A stretch of DNA of 64,000 bases, taken from positions 1 through 64,000 of the forward strand of contig JADKBZ010000032.1 of NCBI GenBank assembly GCA_016714815.1, written 5' to 3'. Shown one piece after another: positions 46,509 to 54,792 of the stretch. Below the pieces are notes generated by a model. The model saw only the letters and a list, made by a program, of their open reading frames with translations. It was not told where the DNA came from and did no database searches. Origin of the DNA: Holophagales bacterium (GTDB lineage: Bacteria; Acidobacteriota; Thermoanaerobaculia; UBA5066). A program made the translations under genes and the position numbers. How positions within the stretch are numbered: position 1 is the first letter of the stretch; the number at the start of each line of letters is the position of its first letter.

Positions 46509-47944
46509 GGCTTCCCCGGGGCCGGCCCGTACGGACCGAGGAGGAGGAACTCCACTTCCTTGCGGAAGCCCTTGTCGGACTTCACCAGGTAGCGGACGGG
46601 GATCTGGCCGTCCACGAAGACGCTCTGGGGGACCGTCGTGACCGCGTTGACCGTTACGAGCCGGGACGGCTCGACGACGACGGGCGAATCGCCGACGACG
46701 AGGCTGGCTCCCGCCGGGGCGAGGACCTCGACGGTGAAGCTCTGCGTCTCGCCGAGCTGGTTCGTGAACCTCATGCGCTGCTGGTTCGCCACCTGGCCGT
46801 TCGGGAGGAGCCGGTAGGGCTCGCGTCCGCCGCGGACGACCTCGACGAGGGCGTCGCCTCGCGTCAGGACGAGGACGGCGAGAGTGCCCCAGGCGATCGT
46901 CAGGAGCGCGAGGTAGGCGATGTTGCGCGGCCGCCAGATGCGGCGGACGCCCCCCTTCTGCTCGCGCTCGGAGGTGTACTTGATGAGGCCGATCGGCTTG
47001 CCCTGGCCGATCATCACGACCTCGCAGGCGTCGATGCACTGAGCCGTCCCGATGCACTCGGGCTGGAGGCCCCGGCGGATGTCCGTGCCGGTCGGGCAGG
47101 CGTTCACGCAGCTGCGGCACGCGATGCAGTCGCCCGCGGGAACGCCGCCAACGCGGTCCTTCACCTTCACCTTCGGGTCGCCGCGCTGCTGGTCGTAGGC
47201 GACGAGGATCGTGTCCTGGTCGGCCATGACGTTCTGGAGGCGCCCGTAGGGACAGGCGATCGTGCACATCTGGTCGCGGAACCATCCGAAGTCGAAGACG
47301 ATGGCGGCCGTCACGAAGGCGATCGCGAAAAGGGCCCCTTTCCAGGCGAGCGGCTCGGTCGAGAGACCTCGCAGAAGAGGGCCCCAGCCGACGAAGTAAG
47401 CGACGAACGTCGAGGCCATCAGGAGCGCGATGACGGTCCAGATCGTCCACTTGGCGACCTTGATCGCGGCCTTCCGGCCGCTCCACGGGGCCGCGTTCAG
47501 CTTCTTCTGCTTCAGCGGGCCCCCCTCGAGGAAGGCCTCGATAGGCCGGAAGAGGAACTCGAGGTAGACGGTCTGGGGACAGGCGTAGCCGCACCACATC
47601 CGTCCGAAGGTCGAGCCGACGAAGAAGACGGTCACGATGACGCCGAGGCCGAAAGCGGCGAGGAGAAGGTTGTCGGTGGGGTGGAAGGTGCCGCCGAAGA
47701 TGTGGAAACGGCGCGTCGCCAGGTCGAGGAGGATGGCCGGAGCTCCGCCCATGGAGATCAGCGGCAGGGCGAAAAAGGTGACGAAAAGGCCGTACGCGAT
47801 CGCCCGGCGGACCTTCCAGAACCGCCCTTCGTGGACGATCGGGTGCATGATTTTCCGCTTGCCGTCAGCTGAAATGCTGTAGAGGAGGTCCTCTTCCGGC
47901 GCGACGTTGAAGATCCGCTCCCGCTCCGCCGGCGACTCCTGCAC
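46505..47944 (-). CDS. ccoG: cbb3-associated iron-sulfur protein CcoG/RdxA/FixG
   Basis: 479 residues from GTG 47944. Five helices surround FGRMWCGYACPQTVYLEFLF and MCTIACPYGRLQNVMAD. The ferredoxin-like part is CIACRSCVNACPTGTDI and CIGTAQCIDAC, two [4Fe-4S] sites. The C-terminal periplasmic Ig-like domain includes FTVEVLAPAGASLVVGD. CcoG acts as a copper reductase in oxidase biogenesis. The start overlaps nothing; 51 bases separate it from ccoP, the largest gap in the ccoN-actF run. Confidence 0.92.
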   Translation of the reverse strand: MQESPAERERIFNVAPEEDLLYSISADGKRKIMHPIVHEGRFWKVRRAIAYGLFVTFFALPLISMGGAPAILLDLATRRFHIFGGTFHPTDNLLLAAFGLGVIVTVFFVGSTFGRMWCGYACPQTVYLEFLFRPIEAFLEGGPLKQKKLNAAPWSGRKAAIKVAKWTIWTVIALLMASTFVAYFVGWGPLLRGLSTEPLAWKGALFAIAFVTAAIVFDFGWFRDQMCTIACPYGRLQNVMADQDTILVAYDQQRGDPKVKVKDRVGGVPAGDCIACRSCVNACPTGTDIRRGLQPECIGTAQCIDACEVVMIGQGKPIGLIKYTSEREQKGGVRRIWRPRNIAYLALLTIAWGTLAVLVLTRGDALVEVVRGGREPYRLLPNGQVANQQRMRFTNQLGETQSFTVEVLAPAGASLVVGDSPVVVEPSRLVTVNAVTTVPQSVFVDGQIPVRYLVKSDKGFRKEVEFLLLGPYGPAPGKP

Positions 47945-47995
47945 GGGCTCCTTCTGCGAGGGGCCGCTGGCGGCTGGGCGACGGCAGGCGCCACG

Positions 47996-48583
47996 TCAGC
48001 TCCCGGGGAGCGGCTCGGGCGAGAAGGGTTCGCCCTCCGCGGGCTTGGGGTTCGGCGGGTTCGTCCCCTGCAGGCTCCTCACGTAGGAGACCAGCGCGGA
48101 GAGCTCCTCGGGTTTCATTGCGCGTCCCCACGGCGGCATTCCCTTGGCCGGCCAGCCCTTCGCGAGGGACTGGAAGATCTGCTCGACCGAACCGCCGTGG
48201 ATCCAGCGGTCGTCGGTGAGGTTCGGTCCGATGAGGCCCTGGGCCTGGGCGCCGTGGCAGGGCGCGCACGATTTCGTGAACCGGGCTGCCGCCAGGTCGA
48301 GCACCGCGGCGTTCTTCGCGCCGGCGAGGAGCTCTGCCGCCGAAGGCGGCACCATTGGGTTCGCGTCGTAGTGCGCCTGGATCTCGGTGAGCGCCTGCGA
48401 GGTGTCGGCCCGGAACTCGGACTCCATCGAGCCCTCGCCGAAGCTCAGGGCGTAGAAGATGAGGTAGGCGGCCGAGAAGATCAGCGAGCCCCACCAGATG
48501 GCCATGAGCCAGCCCGGCATCGGGTTGTCGTATTCCTTGATCCCGTCGAGCTCGTGAAGAACCTTGTCCTCGAACTGTGCCAT
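47996..48583 (-). CDS. ccoP: cbb3 oxidase subunit CcoP, single-haem form
   Basis: 195 residues. MAQFEDKVLHELDGIKEYDN, then PMPGWLMAIWWGSLIFSAAY (membrane anchor), is the canonical CcoP start. One c-type haem site, FTKSCAPCHGAQAQGLIGP, with distal MPPWG. Classical CcoP has two haem domains and about 290-310 residues; here the second is absent, not just degenerate. Electrons would reach CcoO with one haem fewer. Pro/Glu-rich C-terminus. It lies 12 bases after ccoQ. Confidence 0.88.
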   Translation of the reverse strand: MAQFEDKVLHELDGIKEYDNPMPGWLMAIWWGSLIFSAAYLIFYALSFGEGSMESEFRADTSQALTEIQAHYDANPMVPPSAAELLAGAKNAAVLDLAAARFTKSCAPCHGAQAQGLIGPNLTDDRWIHGGSVEQIFQSLAKGWPAKGMPPWGRAMKPEELSALVSYVRSLQGTNPPNPKPAEGEPFSPEPLPGS

Positions 48584-48595
48584 GGTCCCCTCTCG

Positions 48596-48796
48596 TCAGG
48601 CTCTCGGGCTCGCGCCCGCAGGGAGTTCCGCCGGGTCGCCGTCCCCTTCGAGGGGAAGGCGGGCGTGCGCGTCCAGCTCCTCGGCACGGGCCCGGAAGAC
48701 CCGGACGGTGACGAAGAGCCAGACGGCGAGGAAGAAGAGCATCGATGCGATCGCCCAGGCGGTCGCTCCCGTCCGGGCGGTGAGCTCCTGCAGCAC
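48596..48796 (-). CDS. ccoQ: Small membrane subunit CcoQ-like
   Basis: 66 residues from GTG 48796, two bases after the ccoNO stop at 48799. A single helix, TAWAIASMLFFLAVWLFVTV, is followed by RVFRARAEELDAHARLPLEG. This size, position and charge pattern are those of CcoQ, which stabilises the cbb3 complex. Sequence similarity in this family is weak, so the call rests on context. Confidence 0.75.
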   Translation of the reverse strand: MLQELTARTGATAWAIASMLFFLAVWLFVTVRVFRARAEELDAHARLPLEGDGDPAELPAGASPRA

Positions 48797-48798
48797 GG

Positions 48799-51064
48799 CT
48801 ACATCCCTGCGACGGCGGCCGGAGCCGTCGTCGCGGGGGGCGGGACGGGAACCGCCGGCGCGGCGGGCGCGAGCGGGGCCTGCGGAGCGACTCTCTTCCA
48901 CTTGATGTCGGTCCCGAGACGCTGGAGATAGGCGGTGAGCGCCGTGATCTCCTTGTCCGCGAGGCCCGCGGGGCCGCGCTGGAGCTCGACCTCGGTGGCG
49001 ATCGCCTTCGCCTGGGCCTCGATGCTGGCCGGGGCCGTCTCGATCTCGCCATCCGTGTAGGGCGTGCCGACGGAGCGGAGGGCGCGCATTTTCGGGCCGA
49101 TGCTGGCCACGTCGATCGAGTCCGTCAGAAGGTGCGGGTAGCGCGGCATGACCGAGCCGGGCGTCGTCGAGCGCGGGGCCTTCCATGTGGCGGACGTGCC
49201 AGAGCGAGGGGTACTTCCCGCCGACGCGGTGCAGGTCGGGGCCGGTCCGCTTGGAGCCCCACTGGAAGGGGTGGTCGTAGACGTACTCGCCCGCCTTCGA
49301 ATACTCGCCGTAGCGCTCCGTCTCGTAACGGAACGGGCGGACGAGCTGCGAGTGGCAGTTGTAGCAGCCCTCGCGGATGTAGATGTCGCGCCCGAGGACC
49401 TCGAGCGGCGTGTAGGGCTTGACGCTCGCGATCTCCTTGACGTTCGACTTGTCGAAGAACATCGGGAGCGCCTCGACGAGAGAGCCGACGGCGAGGGCGA
49501 GCGCGGTGAGGACCGTGAAGAGGACGATCTTCCCCTCGAGAATCCGGTGGAAACCGTGGCGCAGGGAGTACTGGAAGCGGTAGAGCGCGTGGTCGTAGGT
49601 GTTCGCCGGCGTGACGGCGCCCGGCGCCGACAGGTCGGCGACGAGCGGCGGCGCGTTCACCTCGGGCTCCTCGGCGAAGTTCGCCGGGGCGCTCTTGATC
49701 GTCTTCACGAGGTTGTAGACGAGGATGAGCGCGCCCCCGAAGAAGAGGATCGCCGCCACGAGCCGGACCCAGTACATCGGGACGATCTTGATGACGGTCT
49801 CGATGAAGTCGGGGTAGACGAGGCGGCCGTCGGGCTCGAAGGCGCGCCACATCGCCCACTGGGTGATGCCGGCGACCCACATCGAGACCTGGTAGAGGAT
49901 CAGGCCGATCGTCGCGACCCAGAAGTGCGTCGTGGCGAGCGGCTTCGAGTAGAGCTCCGTCTTCCAGAGCCTCGGGACGGCCCAGTACAGGATGGCGAAC
50001 GAGAGGAACGCGTTCCAGCCGAGGGCGCCCGCGTGGACGTGTCCGATCGTCCAGTCGGTGAAGTGCGAGACCGCGTTCACCGACTTGATCGACATCATCG
50101 GGCCTTCGAACGTCGACATGCCGTAGTACGTGACGGCGACGACCATGAACTTCAGGATGGGGTCCTCGCGCAGCTTGTGCCAGGCGCCGCGAAGGGTGAA
50201 GAAGCCGTTCACCATGCCGCCCCAGGAGGGCATCCAGAGGATCAGCGAGAAGAGCATCCCGAGGGTCGAGGCCCACTCGGGGATGGCCGAGTAGTGGAGG
50301 TGGTGCGGGCCCGCCCAGATGTAGACGAAGACGAGCGACCAGAAGTGCATGATCGACAGCCGGTAGCTGAAGACCGGGCGGTCGGCCGCCTTGGGCAGGT
50401 AGTAGTACATGAGGCCGAGGAACGGGGTCGTCAGGAAGAACGCGACTGCGTTGTGGCCGTACCACCACTGCATCAGGGCGTCCTTGACTCCCGCGTAGGC
50501 CGAGTAGCTCCCGAACCAGGAGTAGGGCATCGCCATGCTGTTGCCGATGTGCAGGATGGCCACGGCGACGATCGTCGCGATGTAGAACCAGATCGCGACG
50601 TAGAGGTGCTTCTCGCGGCGGATCGCGATCGTCCCGAAGAAGTTGATCGCGAAGATCACCCAGAGGACCGCGATCACGACGTCGAGGACCCACGGAAGCT
50701 CGGCGTACTCCTTGGCCTGCGTGTGGCCCGTGACGAGCGCCAGAGCCGCCGCCACGATCAGGAGCTGCCAGCCCCAGAAGTGGATCTTCGACAGGACGCT
50801 GCTGAAGAGGCGGGTCTTCAGCAGCCGCTGCATCGAGTGGTAGGTCCCCGCGAAGATGATGTTGCCGATGAACGCGAAGATCACCGCGTTCGTGTGCAGC
50901 GGCCGGAGCCTGCCGAACGTCAGGTACGGCGCCAGGTTCAGCTTCGGCAGGAAGAGCATGGCCGCGATCAGGACCCCCACGAGCATGCCGACCACGGCCC
51001 ATACCACGGCGGCCAGGAAGAAGAGCCGCGGGGTTCGATCGTCATAACGGACGGTGTTGCTCAT
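48799..51064 (-). CDS. ccoNO: cbb3 cytochrome oxidase fused subunits I and II (CcoNO), one frameshift
   Basis: About 754 codons. The first 475 residues are CcoN: twelve helices with the haem and Cu_B histidines in LRPLHTNAVIFAFIGN, WWYGHNAVAFFLTTPF (active-site His-Tyr cluster), FVYIWAGPHHLHYSAI and THFWVATIGLILYQ. A CcoO part follows after a short linker: one helix, then YIREGCYNCHSQLVRPFRYE with a c haem. Near 49175-49178 a G4 run shifts the frame; removing one base joins PLEVLG...WHVRHMEGPRSTTPGSV to MPRYPHLLTDSIDVASIG and runs to TAG at 48799. A homopolymer sequencing error is the likely cause. Such CcoNO fusions occur in several phyla. Confidence 0.88.
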
Positions 51065-51497
51065 CGATCTCCCATCCTGTTTCGGTGCGTTCCAAAGTCG
51101 CGTGAGTCGTCGTGGTTCGGGCTCTGCCGTTGAGAGAGAGGGGGGAGGGGTTCGCGGGCGGAACCGGAGGATCCTGCGGGGCCTGCCGGGCGAGGCCGTC
51201 CGACGGTTGGCGTGCCGTCACCAGGACCCGTCCCGATCAGGACCGGGGAATTGGGATGACTACCTGGCACGCAGCCCCCTCGCCATAAGATTACCGTTTC
51301 CGTCCCGTAACGAATGGTGAGCCTTGCCGCGTTGCGGCGCCATCATTCAAAGACCCCAGATTGAAGCGGTTTCTCGGTTGCCCCCGTCGGCACCCTTCGC
51401 GAACCGGCCGGAGGAGATCGCCGGGGAAGTGTTTTTGCGCACGAGTGTTGTGCGAATCTTGAATTGAGGTCTCAACCGACTCGCCAGGAGGGGCGTG
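51065..51497. other. Gene-free leader region of the cbb3-ACIII superoperon
   Basis: About 430 bases without a convincing gene, upstream of ccoNO (minus strand), with AT-richer stretches at 51285-51300 and 51430-51475 unlike the surroundings. On the minus strand a TAATCTTAT box sits near 51286-51294, possibly a -10 region. A small palindrome GCCGC-GTT-GCGGC is at 51326-51338. The two inverted repeats at 51438-51475 are listed separately. Confidence 0.5.
51438..51475. promoter_or_regulatory. Two adjacent inverted repeats, candidate operators
   Basis: CGCAC-N7-GTGCG (51438-51454) is followed by TTGAG-GT-CTCAA (51464-51475). Both lie in the AT-richer part of the leader region ahead of ccoNO. They do not match the FNR/ANR consensus TTGAT-N4-ATCAA. 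They are also ahead of a possible plus-strand small ORF. Dimeric regulator sites are plausible, not shown. Confidence 0.3.
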
Positions 51498-51734
51498 ATG
51501 AAAATGCATCAGTGGGCCTCGAGAAAGCAGGCGCTCCGACTTCGGGATGGTCCCCGGTCAGACCTCTCGCACGGGCTCCCGTCGCGCTCGCGACCGGCGT
51601 CGCCGCAACGGTTCGCCGTCGCGCTCGTCCCGCTCAGCCCGAGGAGGCGAGCGCGCGCGCGACCTCGACGCGCCACTTCGGCCCGCCGAGGATCGACCGG
51701 ACGAGATTCGCGGTCGTCACGTCGCCGAACGTGA
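51498..51734 (+). CDS. Possible small ORF with strong ribosome binding site
   Basis: ATG 51498 lies six bases behind AGGAGG (51486-51491), one of the best Shine-Dalgarno sites in the window, and reads MKMHQWASRKQALRLRDG. After this the product is Arg/Ser/Pro-rich like a shadow of GC-rich DNA, and its 3' part is antisense to the MBL-fold gene (51634). Either a short leader peptide or false. Confidence 0.22.
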   Translation: MKMHQWASRKQALRLRDGPRSDLSHGLPSRSRPASPQRFAVALVPLSPRRRARARPRRATSARRGSTGRDSRSSRRRT

Positions 51735-52536
51735 TCGTGAAGAAAGCCGAGGAGGGCTCTATCCCGAGCTCCCGGACGATGCGGCGGACCGAACGCCCCT
51801 TCCCGCGAGACTCCTTCACGCGTCCCTCGAGCTCGCGTAGCCAGGCGAGCTTGGCGCGGATCGCCTCCTTGCCGCCGGTGAAACGGGGCCGGTGGGCGCA
51901 GAGGAGGGCGTCGAAGTCGAGCGTCAGGAATCGCTCGAGCGTCGAGCAGGACTCGTAGAAGTCCTCGTCGCCGCGGAAGACCTTCACCCTCTCGGCGGCG
52001 AAGGCGTCGCCCGAGAGGAGCCAGCCCCGCTCGGGAACGTGGAGGGCGAGCTGGTCGACGGAGTGCCCCGAGGCGGGGATGACGCGCGCGGTGAACCTGC
52101 CGAGAGGAATCTCGGCCGGGACCTCGCGGGCCTCGACGGGATCGGCCTCGCCCCAGAGGACGTGCTGGTAGAAGCGGCGCGGGAGGTCGTGCGCCACGAG
52201 CCGCACGCCGGGAGCCGTCGCGAGGACCTCGGCGCCGCGGGACGCGAGGAGGGCGGCGTTGCCCGAGTGGTCCTCGTGGTGGTGGGTCAGGACGACGCGG
52301 GAGATCCTCGCTTTCCGCGCCGCCGCGGCGACCTCGTCCGCGACGGAGGAGATGCCGCTGTCGACGAGGGTGTCTCCCACCGCGTAGCAGTAGACGGGGA
52401 GGATCTCCCTCCCCCTGTACGTCCTCGCCATGCGGAGGACCGTCGCGTCCTCGAACGCCGTCGATTCGAAAGTGTGGCCGGCCGGGAAGGGGAATCGGCG
52501 CCAGAGGGGGTCGAGGAGGTGGTAGAGCGGCCTCAC
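51634..52536 (-). CDS. Metallo-beta-lactamase-fold hydrolase with C-terminal helical domain
   Basis: 300 residues from GTG 52536. The metal motif is VVLTHHHEDHSGNAALL (HxHxDH). VIPASGHSVDQLALHV gives the next His, WLLSGDAFAAERVKVF the bridging Asp and DALLCAHRPRFTGG the last His. The C-terminal 80 residues resemble the winged-helix of LACTB2/glyoxalase-like members (RSVRRIVRELGIEPSSAFF). Substrate unknown. It is followed by the superoperon leader and preceded by the GH13 gene 15 bases away, so the two may be co-transcribed. Confidence 0.85.
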   Translation of the reverse strand: MRPLYHLLDPLWRRFPFPAGHTFESTAFEDATVLRMARTYRGREILPVYCYAVGDTLVDSGISSVADEVAAAARKARISRVVLTHHHEDHSGNAALLASRGAEVLATAPGVRLVAHDLPRRFYQHVLWGEADPVEAREVPAEIPLGRFTARVIPASGHSVDQLALHVPERGWLLSGDAFAAERVKVFRGDEDFYESCSTLERFLTLDFDALLCAHRPRFTGGKEAIRAKLAWLRELEGRVKESRGKGRSVRRIVRELGIEPSSAFFTITFGDVTTANLVRSILGGPKWRVEVARALASSG

Positions 52537-52551
52537 GCGCCCTTCGGAGCG

Positions 52552-54066
52552 TCAGCCGTTCGGGGCCGGCACGGCGAGGGCGCGTCCGGACCTCGGAGGG
52601 AGGATGACGTCGCGCAGCTCGCCCTCGGTCACCGTCAGCTCCTCGCCGGTGGCGGCGTCGACGAGAAGCGGGCCGATGCCCCCCACGGGAAGGTCGACTC
52701 TTCGCTCCTCGCGGGAGACGTTGAAGACGGCGACGACGGCGTCGCCCCGGTCGTCGGCGCGCTCGAAGGCGACGACCCCGTTCTCGGCCCTGAGCGTGCG
52801 GAACGAACCCCGCCGAAGCGACGGGTGCGCGTGCCGGAGAGCTGCGAGCCGCTTGACGTGATCGCGCAGGACGTGGTCCCAGAGCGACTCGTCCCAGGGG
52901 AAGGAGCGCCGGCAGTCGGGGTCGGGGCCTCCTTCGAGGCCGATCTCGTCGCCGTAGTAGATGCACGGCGCGCCGGGGAGCGTGAAGAGGAAGAGGAACG
53001 CCATCTCGAGGGCGGCGAGGTCGTTGCCGGACGCGGTGAGGAAGCGGGGCGTGTCGTGGCTGTCGAGGAGATTCAGCTGGACGTCCCGGACGGCGGGGTC
53101 GTAGAGGCCGAGGACCCGTTCGACCTCGGCGGCGAAATCCCCGGCGTCGAGGGGCCGCACGTCGCGGTAGCCGCCGACGGTGCGAAGAGCGTCCAGGTCG
53201 AGGCCCCTGACGAAGAAGCCGAGCGCCGCCTTGGCGAGCGGGTAGTTCATCGTCGCGTCGAACTGGTCGCCCGAGAGCCACCGTCGCGCGTCGTACCAGA
53301 TCTCGCCGACGAGGTAGGCCTCGGGATTGGCGCGCTTGACGCGGCGCCTGAGCTCGCGCCAGAAGTCGTCGTCGTCGATCTCGGATGGCACGTCGAGCCG
53401 CCAGCCGTCGATGCCGAAGCGGACCCAGCGCTCGGCGACGTCCCAGAGGTACTCGCGGACGGCGGCGGTCCGCGTGTCGAGCTTCGGCAGGGCGGGGAGG
53501 TCCCACCACGCCGCGTAGCCGAGTTCCTCGAACGCGGGCCTGTGCTTCTTTCCGCGGCGCAGGAGCTTCGGCTCGGCGTAGGCGCCGAGCGGCCTCCCGG
53601 CCCGGAGCCTTTCGAGGTCGAGGACGAACCAGTCGAGGTAGGGCGAGTCGGCCCCGTTCTCGAGGATGTGGTGGAAGGCGAAGAAACCCCGGCCGACGTG
53701 ATTGAAGACACCGTCGAGGACCACGTGCATCCCGCGGGCGTGGGCCGCGTCGAGGAGCTCGCGGAGGGCGGCGTCGCCTCCCAGGAGCGGGTCGACCCGG
53801 TGATAGTCCCAGGTGTGGTATCTGTGGTTCGCGGCGGAGGCGAAGACCGGGTTGAGGTAGAGGGCGTCGACGCCGAGCTCTTTCAGGTCGTCGAGCTTCT
53901 CGGCGACGCCGAGGAGATCGCCTCCCTTGAAGCCGTGGGCCGTCGGCGGGGAGTCCCACGGCTCGAGGTTCGCGGGCCTGGCGAGGCGCCCGCTCTGCGC
54001 GAAGCGGTCGGGGAAGATCTGGTAGAAGACGGCGTCGCGGACCCAGCCGGGCGTCTCGGGGCTCAC
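52552..54066 (-). CDS. GH13 alpha-amylase-family glycoside hydrolase (neopullulanase/cyclomaltodextrinase-like)
   Basis: About 504 residues. WVRDAVFYQIFPDRFAQSGR is the family start. The GH13 regions are present: DGVFNHVG (I), GIDGWRLDVPSE with nucleophile Asp (II), YLVGEIWYD with acid/base Glu (III) and LLDSHDTPRF with the third Asp (IV). A beta-sandwich domain C ends the protein. No signal peptide is seen, so it probably works in the cytoplasm on maltodextrins. GTG 54066 is preferred; the frame is open to GTG 54105, and neither has a well-spaced Shine-Dalgarno. It is divergent from the lipoprotein gene at 54132. Confidence 0.9.
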   Translation of the reverse strand: MSPETPGWVRDAVFYQIFPDRFAQSGRLARPANLEPWDSPPTAHGFKGGDLLGVAEKLDDLKELGVDALYLNPVFASAANHRYHTWDYHRVDPLLGGDAALRELLDAAHARGMHVVLDGVFNHVGRGFFAFHHILENGADSPYLDWFVLDLERLRAGRPLGAYAEPKLLRRGKKHRPAFEELGYAAWWDLPALPKLDTRTAAVREYLWDVAERWVRFGIDGWRLDVPSEIDDDDFWRELRRRVKRANPEAYLVGEIWYDARRWLSGDQFDATMNYPLAKAALGFFVRGLDLDALRTVGGYRDVRPLDAGDFAAEVERVLGLYDPAVRDVQLNLLDSHDTPRFLTASGNDLAALEMAFLFLFTLPGAPCIYYGDEIGLEGGPDPDCRRSFPWDESLWDHVLRDHVKRLAALRHAHPSLRRGSFRTLRAENGVVAFERADDRGDAVVAVFNVSREERRVDLPVGGIGPLLVDAATGEELTVTEGELRDVILPPRSGRALAVPAPNG

Positions 54067-54131
54067 CCCTCCACTTTGCGACAGATGGCCTCCGGCGTAA
54101 AGCACGGAGCGCGCTACGATTCCGGAAACCG

Positions 54132-54740
54132 ATGAACCTGGTCCGCGCCCTCTGCGCCGTGGCGGCCGTCTTTTCGCTCTCGGGATGCGAACCCGTGTAC
54201 GAAGGGCCGCAGCTCTCCACGGTCCCGGACGGCCTGGCGTACACGAATTCGATCAGGTCCTCCCGTCTCCCGCTTCCCGACCGGCGCGTGCTGGGCCAGT
54301 ACGCCTACGTGGCTCCCGGGGGGATGGACTGGAAGACCTCGGTGACGATCTCCGAATACGAGGGGCTCTCCACGCGAGCGGAGGTCGAGGCCGTCCGGGA
54401 CCGGTACCACTCCCGGTACGGTGACCGCCTGTCGCGCTATGGACCGGTCGAAGACTTTCGGGTGGGCGGGAGGCCGGCCTGGGTCTACTCCGCCGACAGC
54501 CTCTCGGGCGGCAAGGTCACGCGCCACGGCCTGACGGCCGTGGTGCCGTGGGACGACCGGACCTTCAGCATCGAGGTCTCCTCGGAGGAGGAGAAATGGA
54601 GGAATCGCGAGGTGCAGCGGGAGATCGCATCCTCCTTCCACGTCGCGAAGAAGGGGCGCTTCCGTCCCGTTCTCCTGGCGCTCCTGGCCGCCGCGGCGGC
54701 CGTCGGTGCGTACCTCGGGCTGCGCCGCCGGCAGGCGTGA
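54132..54740 (+). CDS. Hypothetical lipoprotein with C-terminal membrane helix
   Basis: 202 residues. Lipoprotein signal LVRALCAVAAVFSLSGC. A globular alpha/beta middle with GQYAYVAPGGMDWKTSVTIS and DRTFSIEVSSEEEKWRNREV; this pattern (short strands, conserved aromatic/charged residues, ending in SSFHV) is that of stress-like PsbP/DUF1795-type proteins, a guess. A C-terminal helix, PVLLALLAAAAAVGAYLGLR, ends in RRRQA, as in anchored proteins. No close neighbour of the same function. Confidence 0.65.
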   Translation: MNLVRALCAVAAVFSLSGCEPVYEGPQLSTVPDGLAYTNSIRSSRLPLPDRRVLGQYAYVAPGGMDWKTSVTISEYEGLSTRAEVEAVRDRYHSRYGDRLSRYGPVEDFRVGGRPAWVYSADSLSGGKVTRHGLTAVVPWDDRTFSIEVSSEEEKWRNREVQREIASSFHVAKKGRFRPVLLALLAAAAAVGAYLGLRRRQA

Positions 54741-54792
54741 GCGATCGCGCTTCTCCTCTGGCATAGTCCGCCGCCGAAGGCGAGAGTCCCCG

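Noticed and set aside
51464..51475. FNR/ANR box for the cbb3 operon
   Set aside because: TTGAG-GT-CTCAA has a two-base spacer, not the four-base spacer of TTGAT-N4-ATCAA; kept only as an unspecified inverted repeat.
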